From Achromobacter deleyi (GTDB taxonomy: Bacteria; Pseudomonadota; Gammaproteobacteria; Burkholderiales; Burkholderiaceae_B), in assembly GCF_902859705.1 (NCBI RefSeq), contig NZ_CADIJO010000001.1, forward strand, positions 310,001 to 374,000: a stretch of 64,000 bases of DNA, given 5' to 3'. This document shows positions 1-10,300 of the stretch, one piece after another (the stretch's first letter is position 1; each line of letters starts with the position of its first letter). Made by a program: the position numbers and the translations under genes. The notes under the pieces are model-generated. The model made no database searches. It was not told where the DNA came from and saw only the letters and a program-made list of their open reading frames with translations.

Positions 1-1
1 G

Positions 2-634
2 GCCGTCAACCTGGAACAACTCGCGCAGAACCTGGGTTTCGCCCGGGCGGACGACCTGTACGTCGCCGCCGCCAAGGAAGAATTCAGCCTGCGCCAGATC
101 GACGCCGTGTTCCAGGCGCCGGCGCCGGCCGTCGAGCCGCAGCCGGCCGCCCTGCGCCACGCCAGCGCGGGCAGCGCCGAGAAAAGCGGCAAGAGCGGCG
201 TGCTGGTGGTGGGCGTGGGCTCGCTGCTCACGCAGCTGGCGCGCTGCTGCCGCCCTGCGCCGCCCGATGCCATTGCCGGCTTCGTCACCCGCGGCCGCGG
301 CGTGTCGATCCACCGCAGCGATTGCCACAGCTACCTGGCGCTGGCCGCGCGCGAACCCGAACGGGTCATCGAAGTGGCCTGGGGCGAGACCCCGGCGGAT
401 ACCTACTATCCTGTCGACATCAGCGTGCGCGCGCACGACCGCTCGGGCCTCTTGCGGGACCTGTCCGAAGTCTTTGCGCGCTTGCGCCTGAACGTGGTGG
501 GCGTGAACACGCAAAGCCGGCAGTCGCTGGCCCACATGGTGTTCACGGTGGAAGTGCGCGGCGGCGAATCGCTGGCCCGTGCGCTCGATGCGCTGGCCGA
601 GGTGCCGGGCGTGTCGTCGGCGGTGCGCCGCTAG
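2..634 (+). CDS. relA: RelA (p)ppGpp synthetase, C-terminal part (5' end outside window)
   Basis: This is the regulatory C-terminus of a long RelA/SpoT protein that makes the stringent-response alarmone. About 210 residues are visible, in frame from base 2. They hold a Cys-rich zinc-finger segment (LARCCRPAPPDAIAGFVT), the following HRSDC stretch, and a terminal ACT domain (HDRSGLLRDLSEVFARL). These domains tie the enzyme to the ribosome and uncharged tRNA. The catalytic hydrolase/synthetase domains lie outside the window, so activity cannot be judged. RelA is preferred over SpoT because the Cys pair is followed by the HRxDC and WGE pattern I associate with RelA. The stop is TAG at 632-634. 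Confidence 0.88.
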   Translation, partial: AVNLEQLAQNLGFARADDLYVAAAKEEFSLRQIDAVFQAPAPAVEPQPAALRHASAGSAEKSGKSGVLVVGVGSLLTQLARCCRPAPPDAIAGFVTRGRGVSIHRSDCHSYLALAAREPERVIEVAWGETPADTYYPVDISVRAHDRSGLLRDLSEVFARLRLNVVGVNTQSRQSLAHMVFTVEVRGGESLARALDALAEVPGVSSAVRR

Positions 635-716
635 CGGGGCGGAACCGGCCAGGCCGGTCGCCCTGGCCGGTCGCAGCGCCCCGCAACCCGCAGGTTGCGA
701 AGCGCCCGCCGCCGTA

Positions 717-2030
717 TCAGTGGTCCAGCCGTTCGTGCGCGCGGTCGCGCATGTAGAACGACGCCACCAGGCCCAGCGCCACACCGAACATCACGTAGTA
801 GGCGGGGGCCATCGGCGAGCCGGTGGTCTTGATCAGCCAGGTCACGATGAACTGCGCGAAGCCGCCGAAGATCATCACGGCCACGTTATAGGCCAGCGAC
901 AGGCCCACCGAACGCACCCGCGCCGGAAACAGCTCGGCCATCACCGTGCTGAACACGCCGAAGAAGGCCGACACGAAGAAGCACACCACGATCTGCACCG
1001 TCAGCAGGCGGGCGATCGACGGGGCATCCGACAGCCAGTAGTACAGCGGATACAGCACTACCAGGTAGCCGATCAGCGAACCGATCACGATCGGTCGGCG
1101 GCCGACGCGGTCGGACCAGGCGCCCATGAACGGTGTCAGCAGCACCATCAACGCGGCGCCGGCCATCTGCACCAGGAAGGTCTGGTTCAGCGGCAGCTTC
1201 AGGATCTGGGTCGAATAGGTCACCAGGTACGTGAAGGTGATGTAGATCGACACCGTTGCCGTCACCACCAGCCCCACGCCGATCAGCGTTTCGCGGGTGT
1301 GCGTGCGCACCATGTCCACCAGGCTCAGGCGCTGCACCTCGCCGCGTGCGGCGGCCTGGCGCTCTTCTTCCTTCATCTGCTTGAAGGCGTCGGTTTCGTC
1401 GATGTTGCGGCGGATATAGATGGCGATCGGCACAATCACCAGGCCGAAGGCGAACGGCAGGCGCCAGGCCCACGCGGCGATCTGTTCCTGGGTGAAGAAC
1501 TCGGTGATCAGCGTGCCGCAGGCCGCGCCGATCAGCAGCGCCAGCATCTGGCCGGCCATCTGCCACGACCCATAGAAGCCGCGCTTGCCGTTGGGCGCCA
1601 TCTCGATCAGCAGGGCGGTCGAGGTGCCGAATTCACCGCCGGCCGAAAAGCCCTGCAGCAGCCGCGCGATCAGGATGAAGATCGGTGCCAGGATGCCCGC
1701 GGCGTGGTAGGTCGGTGCCACGGTGATCAGCGCAATGGACACCGCCATCAGCGAGGTCACCAGCACCATGGCCGCCTTGCGGCCCTTCTTGTCGCCGTAC
1801 ATGCCCAGGATGATGCCGCCGACCGGGCGCATGAAGAAGCCGACGCCGAAGATCGCCGTGGTCATCAGGATCGCGTTCAGCTCGCTGCCGGGCACGCTGG
1901 GATCCGTCGGGAAGAACAGCTTCGAGATGATCGGCGTCATGAACGCGAACACCAGGAAGTCATACCATTCGAGGGCGTTGCCGATGACTGCCGCCACGAT
2001 ATTGCGCGTGGGAACTGCTTTGTGCTGCAC
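717..2030 (-). CDS. MFS transporter, metabolite:H+ symporter (MHS) family
   Basis: A 437-residue inner-membrane permease with about 12 hydrophobic segments. It has the features of the MHS branch of the major facilitator superfamily (ProP/KgtP/ShiA relatives): GNALEWYDFLVFAF near the N-terminus, a GxxxDKKGRK loop after TM2, and LLQGFSAGGEFG in TM4. Substrates of this branch include dicarboxylates, shikimate and osmolytes; the actual substrate cannot be read from the sequence. A GTG start at 2028-2030 is chosen because AAGGAG lies five bases upstream. The frame stays open far beyond it, but that stretch is antisense to argE. It is divergent from argE across 123 bp. Confidence 0.85.
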   Translation of the reverse strand: MQHKAVPTRNIVAAVIGNALEWYDFLVFAFMTPIISKLFFPTDPSVPGSELNAILMTTAIFGVGFFMRPVGGIILGMYGDKKGRKAAMVLVTSLMAVSIALITVAPTYHAAGILAPIFILIARLLQGFSAGGEFGTSTALLIEMAPNGKRGFYGSWQMAGQMLALLIGAACGTLITEFFTQEQIAAWAWRLPFAFGLVIVPIAIYIRRNIDETDAFKQMKEEERQAAARGEVQRLSLVDMVRTHTRETLIGVGLVVTATVSIYITFTYLVTYSTQILKLPLNQTFLVQMAGAALMVLLTPFMGAWSDRVGRRPIVIGSLIGYLVVLYPLYYWLSDAPSIARLLTVQIVVCFFVSAFFGVFSTVMAELFPARVRSVGLSLAYNVAVMIFGGFAQFIVTWLIKTTGSPMAPAYYVMFGVALGLVASFYMRDRAHERLDH

Positions 2031-2153
2031 GGTTTCTCCTTGGGGGGGCTTTTGCCTGAAGGGCGACATTCTAGGCCCAGCCCCCGGGTCGAGGTCCGCG
2101 ACGCCGCGGCGTCCTGGCTTTACACTTCTCTTTTTCCCCAAGAGAGTTGCTAC

Positions 2154-3305
2154 ATGAACGCGCGCACCTGGCTGGAGACGCTGGTTGGTTTTGACACCAC
2201 CAGCCGCAATTCCAATCTTGCCCTCATCGAAACCGTCCGCGATTGGCTCAAGGGCCAGGGCGTCGATGCGTGGCTGGCGCACAATCCCGAGCGTACCAAG
2301 GCCAATCTGTTCGCCACCCTGCCGGCACAAGACGGCGGCCTGCAAGGCGGCATCGTCCTGTCGGGCCACACCGACGTGGTGCCCGTGGATGGCCAGGATT
2401 GGGCCACGGATCCCTTCAAGCTGGTCGAAAAAGACGGCCTGCTCTATGGCCGCGGCAGTTGCGACATGAAGGGCTTCATCGCCGGTTCGCTGGCCCTGGT
2501 GCCGGAATTCCTGGCCATGCCGCGCAAGAAGCCGATCCACCTGGCGTTCTCGTACGACGAAGAAGTCGGCTGCGCCGGCGCGCCCTACATGCTGGCCGAC
2601 CTGCACGAGCGCGGCATCCGCCCCGAAGGCTGCGTGGTGGGCGAACCCACCGGCATGCAGGTGGTGGTGGCGCACAAGGGCATCAACCTGTTCCGCTGCA
2701 AGGTGCACGGCAAGGCGGCGCACTCGTCGCTGACCCCGCGCGGCTGCAATGCCATCGAATACGCCGCCCGCCTGATCTGCCGCATCCGCGACCTGGCCGA
2801 CAGCTTCAAGGCCAACGGCCCGTACGACCAGTTCTACGACGTGCCGTTCTCCACCATGACGACCAACCAGATCCGTGGCGGCATTGCGGTCAACACCATT
2901 CCCGAGCTGTGCGAATTCACCTACGAATTCCGCAACCTGCCGGGCATGCAGCCAGACGAGATCCAGGCAGAAGTCGAAAAATACGTGCGCGATGAGCTCC
3001 TGCCGCGCATGAAGGCCGAATTTGACGGTGCCAGCATCGAGATCGAGACGGGCGCCGCCGCGCCCGCCCTGGAAGCCTCGGAAGAAGCCGCCATCACCCA
3101 GCTGGTGCGCGCCCTGACCGAAGACCGCGCCACCCGCAAGGTGGCCTATGGCACCGAAGCTGGCCTGTTCCAGGGCATCGGCATCCCCACGGTGGTCTGC
3201 GGCCCCGGCCACATCGAACAGGCCCACAAGCCCAACGAGTTCGTCGCGCTGGATCAGCTGGCGTCGTGCGAAACCTTCCTGCGCCGCCTGGGGCAGTCGC
3301 TCTGA
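2154..3305 (+). CDS. argE: Acetylornithine deacetylase (ArgE)
   Basis: A 383-residue M20-family metallohydrolase that releases acetate from N-acetyl-L-ornithine in arginine synthesis. It shows the family's metal-site signatures in order: SGHTDVVPVDG, then GRGSCDMKGF, then the catalytic Glu pair in SYDEEVGCAGA, and GEPTGM. A lid/dimerisation domain follows (AHSSLTPRGCNAIEYAARL), then the terminal metal histidine region (GPGHIEQAHKPNEFV). Length matches E. coli ArgE. The ATG is at 2154. A related M20 succinyl-diaminopimelate desuccinylase is the main alternative, but the acetylornithine deacetylase pattern fits better. Confidence 0.88.
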   Translation: MNARTWLETLVGFDTTSRNSNLALIETVRDWLKGQGVDAWLAHNPERTKANLFATLPAQDGGLQGGIVLSGHTDVVPVDGQDWATDPFKLVEKDGLLYGRGSCDMKGFIAGSLALVPEFLAMPRKKPIHLAFSYDEEVGCAGAPYMLADLHERGIRPEGCVVGEPTGMQVVVAHKGINLFRCKVHGKAAHSSLTPRGCNAIEYAARLICRIRDLADSFKANGPYDQFYDVPFSTMTTNQIRGGIAVNTIPELCEFTYEFRNLPGMQPDEIQAEVEKYVRDELLPRMKAEFDGASIEIETGAAAPALEASEEAAITQLVRALTEDRATRKVAYGTEAGLFQGIGIPTVVCGPGHIEQAHKPNEFVALDQLASCETFLRRLGQSL

Positions 3306-3421
3306 CGCGCCTGGGGGCGGTGGGGCGCACCCCCGCCGCCGCCCGCGTCAGGTAAAATGACGGGTTGCAAACCGGATTTGCGGCTGGCAGTGGTCTGCCG
3401 CGATACCGGGGGAGATGCTTG

Positions 3422-4621
3422 GTGAAACCTTACGACTTTCCGGATGCCCAGGGCCATTTCGGCCCTTATGGCGGTGTTTTCGTGGCGGAAACGCTGATGC
3501 ACGCGCTCGACGAGCTGCGCGCGGCCTATGACCATTACCGTGTCGATCCCGCCTTCCTGGAAGAGTTCAACTACGAACTCAAGCATTTCGTGGGCCGTCC
3601 CAGCCCCGTCTACCATGCCCGGCGTTGGTCGGACCTGGTCGGCGGCGCCCAGATCTGGTTCAAGCGCGAAGACCTGAACCACACCGGCGCGCACAAGGTC
3701 AACAACTGCATCGGCCAGGCCCTGCTGGCCAAGCGCATGGGCAAGCCCCGCGTCATCGCCGAAACCGGCGCCGGCCAGCACGGCGTGGCCTCGGCCACCG
3801 TGGCCGCCCGCTACGGCATGGAATGCGTGGTCTACATGGGCAGCGAAGACATCCGCCGCCAGGCCTCGAATGTTTACCGCATGAAGCTGTTGGGCGCCAA
3901 GGTCGTGCCGGTCACGTCCGGCTCGCGCACCCTGAAAGACGCGCTCAACGAAGCGATGCGCGACTGGGTCACCAACATCGAAAATACCTTCTACATCATC
4001 GGCACGGTGGCGGGTCCCGACCCCTATCCCCGCATGGTGCGAGACTTCCAGACCGTCATCGGCAACGAATGCCTGACGCAGATGCCCGAAGCCATCGGCC
4101 GCCAGCCCGACTACGTCGTGGCGGCGGTGGGCGGCGGATCCAACGCCATGGGCATCTTCCACCCCTACATTCCCTACGAAAACGTGCGCCTGATCGGCGT
4201 CGAAGCGGCGGGCGAGGGCATGGACAGCGGCAAGCACGCCGCGTCGTTGGCGGCCGGCCAGGTCGGCGTGCTGCACGGCAACCGTACCTACGTCATGCAG
4301 GATGCCGACGGCCAGGTCCAGGAAACCCACTCGGTCTCGGCCGGGCTGGATTACCCCGGCGTCGGCCCCGAGCACGCCTGGCTGAAGGATTCCGGCCGCG
4401 CCGAATACGTCGGCATCACCGACGACGAAGCCCTGCAGGCTTTCCACGACTGCTGCCGTATCGAAGGCATCATGCCGGCGCTGGAATCTTCCCATGCCAT
4501 CGCCCAGGCCGTGAAAATGGCCGCCACGCTGCCGCGCGACGCCGTCATCCTGGTCAACCTGTCGGGCCGTGGCGACAAAGACATGCATACCGTCGCCGAA
4601 CGTGCCGGTATCGAGCTCTAA
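3422..4621 (+). CDS. trpB: Tryptophan synthase beta subunit
   Basis: The 399-residue PLP subunit condenses indole and serine to tryptophan. The protein begins at [19 protein letters not shown], the usual TrpB N-terminus. The PLP lysine is K92 in [13 protein letters not shown], and the phosphate-binding loop is GGGSNAMG. The GTG start at 3422 is preceded by GGGGAG with seven bases between; reading further upstream adds residues unlike the family. It is followed two bases later by trpA, so the pair is an operon. trpF, often found just upstream in relatives, is absent here: argE occupies that place. Confidence 0.95.
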   Translation: MKPYDFPDAQGHFGPYGGVFVAETLMHALDELRAAYDHYRVDPAFLEEFNYELKHFVGRPSPVYHARRWSDLVGGAQIWFKREDLNHTGAHKVNNCIGQALLAKRMGKPRVIAETGAGQHGVASATVAARYGMECVVYMGSEDIRRQASNVYRMKLLGAKVVPVTSGSRTLKDALNEAMRDWVTNIENTFYIIGTVAGPDPYPRMVRDFQTVIGNECLTQMPEAIGRQPDYVVAAVGGGSNAMGIFHPYIPYENVRLIGVEAAGEGMDSGKHAASLAAGQVGVLHGNRTYVMQDADGQVQETHSVSAGLDYPGVGPEHAWLKDSGRAEYVGITDDEALQAFHDCCRIEGIMPALESSHAIAQAVKMAATLPRDAVILVNLSGRGDKDMHTVAERAGIEL

Positions 4622-4622
4622 C

Positions 4623-5489
4623 ATGACGACAACTCGCTCTGATCGCATCGCCGCCGCCTTTGCGCGCACCGCCGAATCCGGCCGCGCCGCGGCGCTGATT
4701 CCCTACATCGCGGCAGGCGATCCGTCGCCGGCTGCTACCGTGCCGCTGATGCACGCGCTGGTCCAGGCCGGCGCCGACATCCTCGAATTGGGCGTGCCGT
4801 TCTCCGATCCCATGGCCGATGGCCCCGTGATCCAACGCGCCGCCGACCGCGCCATCGCCCACGGCGTAGGCCTGGGCCGCGTGCTCGAACTGGTTGCCGA
4901 TTTCCGCCGGCAGGATGCCGACACGCCCGTGGTGCTGATGGGCTATGCCAACCCCATCGAACGCATGGGCCAGGCCGAATTCGCGCGCCGCGCCGAAGCG
5001 GCCGGCGTCGACGGCGTCCTGGTGGTCGATTACCCGCCCGAGGAAATCGTCGAATTCGCCGAAACCCTCGGCCGCCACGGCATTGCTCCGATTTTCCTGC
5101 TGGCTCCCACCTCCACCGACAGCCGCATCCAGGCCGTCGCCAAGGTGGCCCGCGGCTACGTCTACTACGTCTCGCTCAAGGGCGTGACGGGCGCCGGCTC
5201 GCTCAATACCGATGACGTCGCCGAACGCGTGGCTGTCATCCGCCGCCACGTGCGCGACATTCCGGTGGGCGTGGGCTTCGGCATCCGCGATGCCGAAAGC
5301 GCGCAACGCGTGGCCGGCGTGGCCGACGCTGTCGTCATCGGCAGCAAACTGATTGAAACCATGGAGCAGGCGGTGGCGAACGTCCCCGCGGCCCAGCAAA
5401 CCGACGCCGCAGTCGCCGCCGCCGGCGGCTGGCTGCGCACCATCCGGCAAGCGCTGGATCAAGTAAAACGACAAAACGCGTCGGCCTGA
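4623..5489 (+). CDS. trpA: Tryptophan synthase alpha subunit
   Basis: The 288-residue TIM-barrel partner of TrpB cleaves indole-3-glycerol phosphate and channels indole to it. The catalytic acids are visible as E55 ([11 protein letters not shown]) and D66 (MADGP), and the phosphate loop as [10 protein letters not shown]. The ATG at 4623 is one base past the trpB stop, giving tight coupling. The C-terminus is somewhat longer than E. coli TrpA (268 residues). Confidence 0.95.
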   Translation: MTTTRSDRIAAAFARTAESGRAAALIPYIAAGDPSPAATVPLMHALVQAGADILELGVPFSDPMADGPVIQRAADRAIAHGVGLGRVLELVADFRRQDADTPVVLMGYANPIERMGQAEFARRAEAAGVDGVLVVDYPPEEIVEFAETLGRHGIAPIFLLAPTSTDSRIQAVAKVARGYVYYVSLKGVTGAGSLNTDDVAERVAVIRRHVRDIPVGVGFGIRDAESAQRVAGVADAVVIGSKLIETMEQAVANVPAAQQTDAAVAAAGGWLRTIRQALDQVKRQNASA

Positions 5490-5526
5490 GCGGCTTGGCG
5501 CGACCTCCTAACGGGATGAAAAATCA

Positions 5527-6405
5527 ATGAGCTGGATCGAAAAACTCCTGCCTCCTCGCATCAACAAGACCAGCGACAGCGGCGCCCGCCGCGTGCCGGA
5601 AGGCCTGTGGGTGAAATGCCCGTCGTGCGAAACGGTGCTGTACAGCGAAGACCTGGCGGCCAACCTGCACGTCTGCCCCAAGTGCGATCACCACATGCGC
5701 ATCGGGGCCCGTGCCCGCGTCGATTCGCTGCTCGATCTCGAAGGCCGGGTCGAAATCGGCCAGACCACGCGTTCGGTCGACACGCTGAAGTTCAAAGACA
5801 CCCGCAAGTACCCCGAGCGCCTGCAGGAAGCCGTCAAGCAAACCGGTGAAACCGATGCGCTGGTGGTCGTCAGCGGCTCCATCCGCGGCGTGCCGGCCAC
5901 GCTGGCCTGCTTTGAATTCGAATTCATGGGCGGGTCCATGGGCTCGGTGGTGGGCGAGCGTTTCGCGCGCGGCGCCCAGGCTGCGCTGGACAACAAGACG
6001 CCCTTCATCTGCGTGGCTGCCTCGGGTGGTGCGCGCATGCAGGAAAGCCTGCTGTCGCTGATGCAGATGGCCAAGACCAACGCCATGTTGACGCGCCTGT
6101 CGGCCGCCGGCCTGCCGTTCATCAGCGTGCTGACCGACCCGACCATGGGCGGCGTATCGGCCAGCTTCGCCTTCATGGGCGACGTGGTCATTGCTGAACC
6201 CAAGGCGCTGATCGGTTTTGCCGGCCCGCGCGTGATCGAACAGACCGTACGCGAAAAGCTGCCCGAAGGCTTCCAGCGCGCCGAGTTCCTGCTGCAGAAG
6301 GGCGCCATCGACATGGTGGTCGACCGTCGTCAGCTGCGTGAAGAAATTGCGCGCCTGCTGGCGCTTCTGACCAACCAGCCGGCCGACGTCGTCACTGCCG
6401 CCTGA
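5527..6405 (+). CDS. accD: Acetyl-CoA carboxylase carboxyltransferase beta subunit
   Basis: A 292-residue subunit of the carboxyltransferase that makes malonyl-CoA for fatty-acid synthesis. The N-terminal four-Cys zinc ribbon is complete (C31, C34, C50, C53). The crotonase-like core follows, with [14 protein letters not shown] and the oxyanion-forming [12 protein letters not shown] and [12 protein letters not shown] segments. It sits 37 bases after trpA on the same strand and probably shares its transcript, as trpBA-accD runs are common in proteobacteria. A strong hairpin with a short T tract follows at 6461. Confidence 0.95.
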   Translation: MSWIEKLLPPRINKTSDSGARRVPEGLWVKCPSCETVLYSEDLAANLHVCPKCDHHMRIGARARVDSLLDLEGRVEIGQTTRSVDTLKFKDTRKYPERLQEAVKQTGETDALVVVSGSIRGVPATLACFEFEFMGGSMGSVVGERFARGAQAALDNKTPFICVAASGGARMQESLLSLMQMAKTNAMLTRLSAAGLPFISVLTDPTMGGVSASFAFMGDVVIAEPKALIGFAGPRVIEQTVREKLPEGFQRAEFLLQKGAIDMVVDRRQLREEIARLLALLTNQPADVVTAA

Positions 6406-6460
6406 TCGCCTGCGCACGCCGCGCCGGGCCCCTTGTTGTCCGGGGCTGCGCCGCAACCAG

Positions 6461-6495
6461 ACGCCGCTTGCGCCAACAGGTGCCAGCGGCGTTTT
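6461..6495 (+). terminator. Rho-independent terminator after accD
   Basis: A stem of about 13 pairs (5' arm 6461-6474, loop AACA, 3' arm 6479-6492, one internal mismatch and one G-T pair) is followed by four T. It lies 56 bases past the accD stop and would end the trpBA-accD transcript. Confidence 0.65.
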
Positions 6496-6685
6496 GCTGG
6501 GTCGCTGCATGATGTGTGACGCGTTGATTTCGCCGGCTTGGCGGAACAGTGTTTTCCATCGGAATTGTTGCCATATTGCGACACATTGCGAGCCTTCTGG
6601 CCCGGTTTTTGCTATGTTGTGGAGTACCGGAAATCTCGTGAATTCGACCGAGAGTCTTGTCCCAACAAATACGGAGTTGCTCCCA

Positions 6686-7234
6686 ATGCAGTCGACGAAG
6701 AAGAAAATGCTTACGCGCCTTGTCGGTTTGGCCCTGGCCAGTGTCGCTACCTTTGCTAGCGCGCAGTCGTCCGAGGGAACCCAGGGCGGGATAAGCGCCC
6801 ACTATGGCATTGGCGATCACTACCAGCGCTTCACCCTGAGCTACGAAACCCCGTCGATCTGGACGTACCAGTTCGGCGGCAACTGGGGCCGGCTGGATCT
6901 CACGCCCGAACTCGGCGCCTCGTACTGGTGGGCCAACAGCGGTCGTTCGCCCGGCCACGTCTGGCAACTGAATGCCATCCCGATGTTCCGCTGGTGGACG
7001 GGCGAGCGCTTCTACCTCGAAGCCGGTATCGGCGCCACGGTGTTCTCCAGCACCCGCTTCGCCAACGAAAACATCAGCACGGCCTTCCAGTTCGGCGACC
7101 ACGTGGGCATGGGTTTCCTCCTGACCCCGAACAACCGCATCGGCGTGCGTTACTCGCACTTCTCGAACGCCAGCATCAAGCGCCCGAACCCGGGCCTGGA
7201 TACGGTTCAGCTGACCTACACGTACCAATTCTGA
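6686..7234 (+). CDS. pagL: PagL-type lipid A 3-O-deacylase
   Basis: A 182-residue outer-membrane beta-barrel enzyme that removes the 3-linked acyl chain from lipid A, changing endotoxin structure. A signal peptide ends at about residue 26 (ATFASA, then QSSEG). Alternating amphipathic strands follow, ending in an aromatic strand (LTYTYQF). The active-site strand RYSHFSNASIKRPNPG carries H158 and S160, the His-x-Ser pair of PagL. The position I align with the family's third catalytic residue is D172 rather than Glu. The ATG at 6686 has GGAG nine bases upstream. It is a single-gene unit bounded by terminators. Confidence 0.86.
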   Translation: MQSTKKKMLTRLVGLALASVATFASAQSSEGTQGGISAHYGIGDHYQRFTLSYETPSIWTYQFGGNWGRLDLTPELGASYWWANSGRSPGHVWQLNAIPMFRWWTGERFYLEAGIGATVFSSTRFANENISTAFQFGDHVGMGFLLTPNNRIGVRYSHFSNASIKRPNPGLDTVQLTYTYQF

Positions 7235-7253
7235 TCCTTCCCGGATCAACATG

Positions 7254-7283
7254 AAAAAACCCTCGGCAACGAGGGTTTTTTTT
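7254..7283. terminator. Terminator after pagL
   Basis: An eight-pair stem (AACCCTCG / CGAGGGTT) with a GCAA tetraloop is followed by an eight-T run and preceded by an A run. It starts 20 bases past the pagL stop. The A run could also let it act for transcripts arriving from the other strand. Confidence 0.85.
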
Positions 7284-7319
7284 CGCCTGGCCGAATCGGC
7301 GCCTGAAGATTCGGCGCAT

Positions 7320-7353
7320 AAAAAAAAGCCCCCATCGAAAGATGGGGGCTTTT
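7320..7353 (-). terminator. Terminator after rne
   Basis: A perfect 13-pair stem (5' arm in 7324-7336, GAAA loop, 3' arm 7341-7353) with an eight-T tract on the minus strand lies 17 bases past the rne stop. Together with the pagL terminator it insulates the convergent genes. Confidence 0.85.
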
Positions 7354-7369
7354 GCTCGCGCGGGGCGGC

Positions 7370-10300
7370 TTAGTGGCGGGTTTCGACCTGAACCAGCGGT
7401 TCGTTCGATACCGCGGCCACCGGCTTGCGCTCGCGGCCCAGGCGGACCGGCGTGTGCGCGGCAGCGATGCGCACCTGCGTCTGAGCGTGACGCTCGGGGT
7501 CGGTTTCAACCCACTGCAGGCCAGCGGCGTTCACCACGTCATGCAGGGCCTGGGCCTTGGCAGACGGGGCGGTGGCCGGCACCACGATGGGCTGGGCGCT
7601 GACCGGGGCGGCCGATGCGGTGGCCACGGGGGCGGCAACCGGGGCTACGGGAGCAGGTGCTTGCACTGCCGGGGCCGGGGCGGCCTCGGGAGCAGCAGGC
7701 GCTGCGGTCACGACGGGGGCAGGGGCCACGACCGGCTCGACAGCGGGGGTTTCCACCGGCGCAGCGACGGGCGCTGCGGGCTCGGAAACCTGGCTGGCGG
7801 GTTCGACCGTCACGGGCGACGTCGCCACCGGAGCGGCGGTCTGCACGGGCTGCTGCGCCACGGGCTCGGCCACCGGAGCGGCCGGCGTTGCGGCTTGCTC
7901 GGCCTGGGCCGCCACCGCGGTTTCAGCCGGGCGGGCTTGAGCCGGTTGAGCGTCGGCCTGCGGGGCGTCGGCTTGCACGGCCTGCGTCTGCACCGGAGCC
8001 GATTGCGTTTCAGCCTGGGCGGCAACCGGCGCGGGGGCGGCGGTCACTTGCTCGGCCTGTTCGCCAGCGTCGTCATCCGAACCGTCGTCCAGTTGCTCGT
8101 CGCTGCCTGCCACGCCGGATTCTTCCTGGCTGCGGCGGCCACGACGGCTGCGGCGGCGGCGGCGCTTGCGTTCCGGATCGGCGCCGGCTTCGGCGCCTTC
8201 GGCGGAAACCGGCACGCCATCGGCGGACTGCTCGGCGGCCTCGGCCTGCTCGGCCGACACGTCGGCGGGCTGCTTGGTTTCAGGCAGGGCAGTGGCAACC
8301 GTCTGGGCCAGCGCGGCGACCATGCTTTCCTGTTCGCTCATCGGCGCATCGGACTGGCCTTCTTCGCGGCGGTTGCGGCCACGGCCACGGCGGCGGTTGC
8401 GGCCGGCACCGGTGTCATCGCCATTGGCGTCCACGGCGACGTCCGGGCGGTTCGACGCTTGCGCGGTCTGCACGGCCTGGTCGCGTTCGGCGCGATCGCC
8501 ACGCTCGTTGCGATTGTTGCGCTCGCCACGTTCCTGGCGCTCGCCGCGTTCGCCTTCGGGGCGGCGGTTGCCACGGATGTGGTGGCGGCCGCCTTCGCTG
8601 CCCTCGGCGCCTTCGGTGCGGGCTTCGCCGCGGCGGTTGCGGTTGCGGTCGGAACCATGGCGTTCGCCACGGCGCTCCTGGCCGTCGTGGCCGCTACGGC
8701 CCTTGCCGCCGCGCGACGACGAGGCGCGCTTGGCGCTCGTGTCTTCCTGGGCGGCGGGGGCGGTCTTGGCGGGTTCGGCGTTGCCGGTCAGCCAGCCGAC
8801 CAGGCGCTTGAACAGGCCGCCAAGGCCTGCCGGCTGGGCTTGGGCTGCCACGGGGGCGGGCGCCGGAGCGGGCGTCGACACGGGGGCGGGCTGCGAGGGC
8901 GTGATGCCCTTGACCAGCGCTTCGGGACGGGCCTTGACTTCGCTTTCGCGCGGCTGCCAGGGGGCGTCGGTGGCCGGGGCTTCGACCAGCTCGAAGCTGG
9001 TCTTCAGCTCTTCCAGGCGCGGATCGTCGTGGCGCAGGCGCTCGATGTGGTGGTGCGGGGTCTCGAGATGCTTGTTGGGGATCAGCATCAGGTTGACCTT
9101 CAGGCGGGCTTCCATCTTGGTGATGTCGGCACGCTTTTCGTTCAGCAGGTACGTCGCCACGTCGACCGGCACCTGGGCGTGGACCGCCGCGGTGTTTTCC
9201 TTCATGGCTTCTTCCTGCAGCAGGCGCAGGACGTGCAGCGCGCTGGACTCGGCGTCGCGGATCACGCCGGTGCCGTTGCAGCGCGGGCAGGTGATGTGCG
9301 AGCCTTCGTTCAGGGCCGGACGCAGGCGCTGACGCGACAGTTCCATCAGGCCGAAGCGCGAGATCTTGCCCATCTGGACGCGGGCGCGGTCGAAATGGAG
9401 GGCATCACGCAGGCGCTGTTCGACGGCGCGCTGGTTCTTGCTGTCTTCCATGTCGATGAAGTCGATGACGATCAGGCCGCCCAGGTCGCGCAAGCGCAGC
9501 TGGCGGGCCACTTCGTCGGCGGCTTCCGAGTTGGTCCGCAGGGCGGTTTCCTCGATGTCGGCGCCACGGGTCGAGCGGGCCGAGTTGACGTCCACGGAAA
9601 CCAGGGCTTCGGTGTGGTCGATGACGATGGCGCCGCCCGAGGGCAGCGTGACCGTGCGCGAGTAGGCCGTTTCGATCTGGTGTTCGATCTGGAAGCGCGA
9701 GAACAGCGGGATATCGTCGCGGTAGCGCTTCACGCGCTGGACGTTGTCCGGCATCACGACGCTCATGAACGCGGTCGCCTGGTCGGCGATTTCGTCCGTG
9801 TCGATCAGGATTTCGCCGATTTCAGGCGAGAAGTAGTCGCGGATGGCCCGGATGACCAGGCTGGATTCCAGGTAGATCAGGATGGGCGCGGAATTGTCGC
9901 GCGCGGCGCCGTCGATGGCCGTCCAGAGTTGCAACAGGTAGGACAAGTCCCACTGGAGCTCTTCGACGTTGCGGCCGATACCGGCGGTGCGGGCGATGAT
10001 GCTCATGCCCTGGGGCAGCTCGAGCTGCTCCATCGTGTCGCGCAGTTCCTGGCGGTCTTCGCCCTCGACGCGGCGCGAAACGCCACCGCCACGGGGGTTG
10101 TTGGGCATCAGGACCAGGTAGCGGCCGGCCAGCGAGATGAACGTGGTCAGGGCAGCGCCCTTGTTGCCGCGTTCTTCTTTTTCGACCTGGACGATCAGTT
10201 CCTGGCCTTCGCGCAGGGCGTCCTGGATGCGGGCGGTGCGGACGTCGACGCCTTCCTTGAAGAAGCTGCGGGCCACTTCCTTGAAAGGAAGAAAGCCGTG

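Noticed and set aside
579-2153. Upstream extension of the argE frame through the MFS gene region
   Set aside because: Antisense to the transporter and rich in His/Arg/Gln filler; ArgE homology starts exactly at the ATG at 2154.
2031-3227. Upstream extension of the MFS frame
   Set aside because: Antisense to argE; the GTG at 2030 has a strong ribosome site and the transporter family N-terminus begins there.
6586-6618. Possible pagL promoter (TTGCGA and TATGTT)
   Set aside because: The gap is 21 bases, too long for sigma-70; no better pair was found, so no promoter is called.
7540-8160. Repeated GC-rich words within the rne 3' region, considered as a possible DNA repeat array
   Set aside because: They encode the Ala/Val/Pro/Gln-rich disordered tail of RNase E and are irregular in length; no CRISPR-like spacing.
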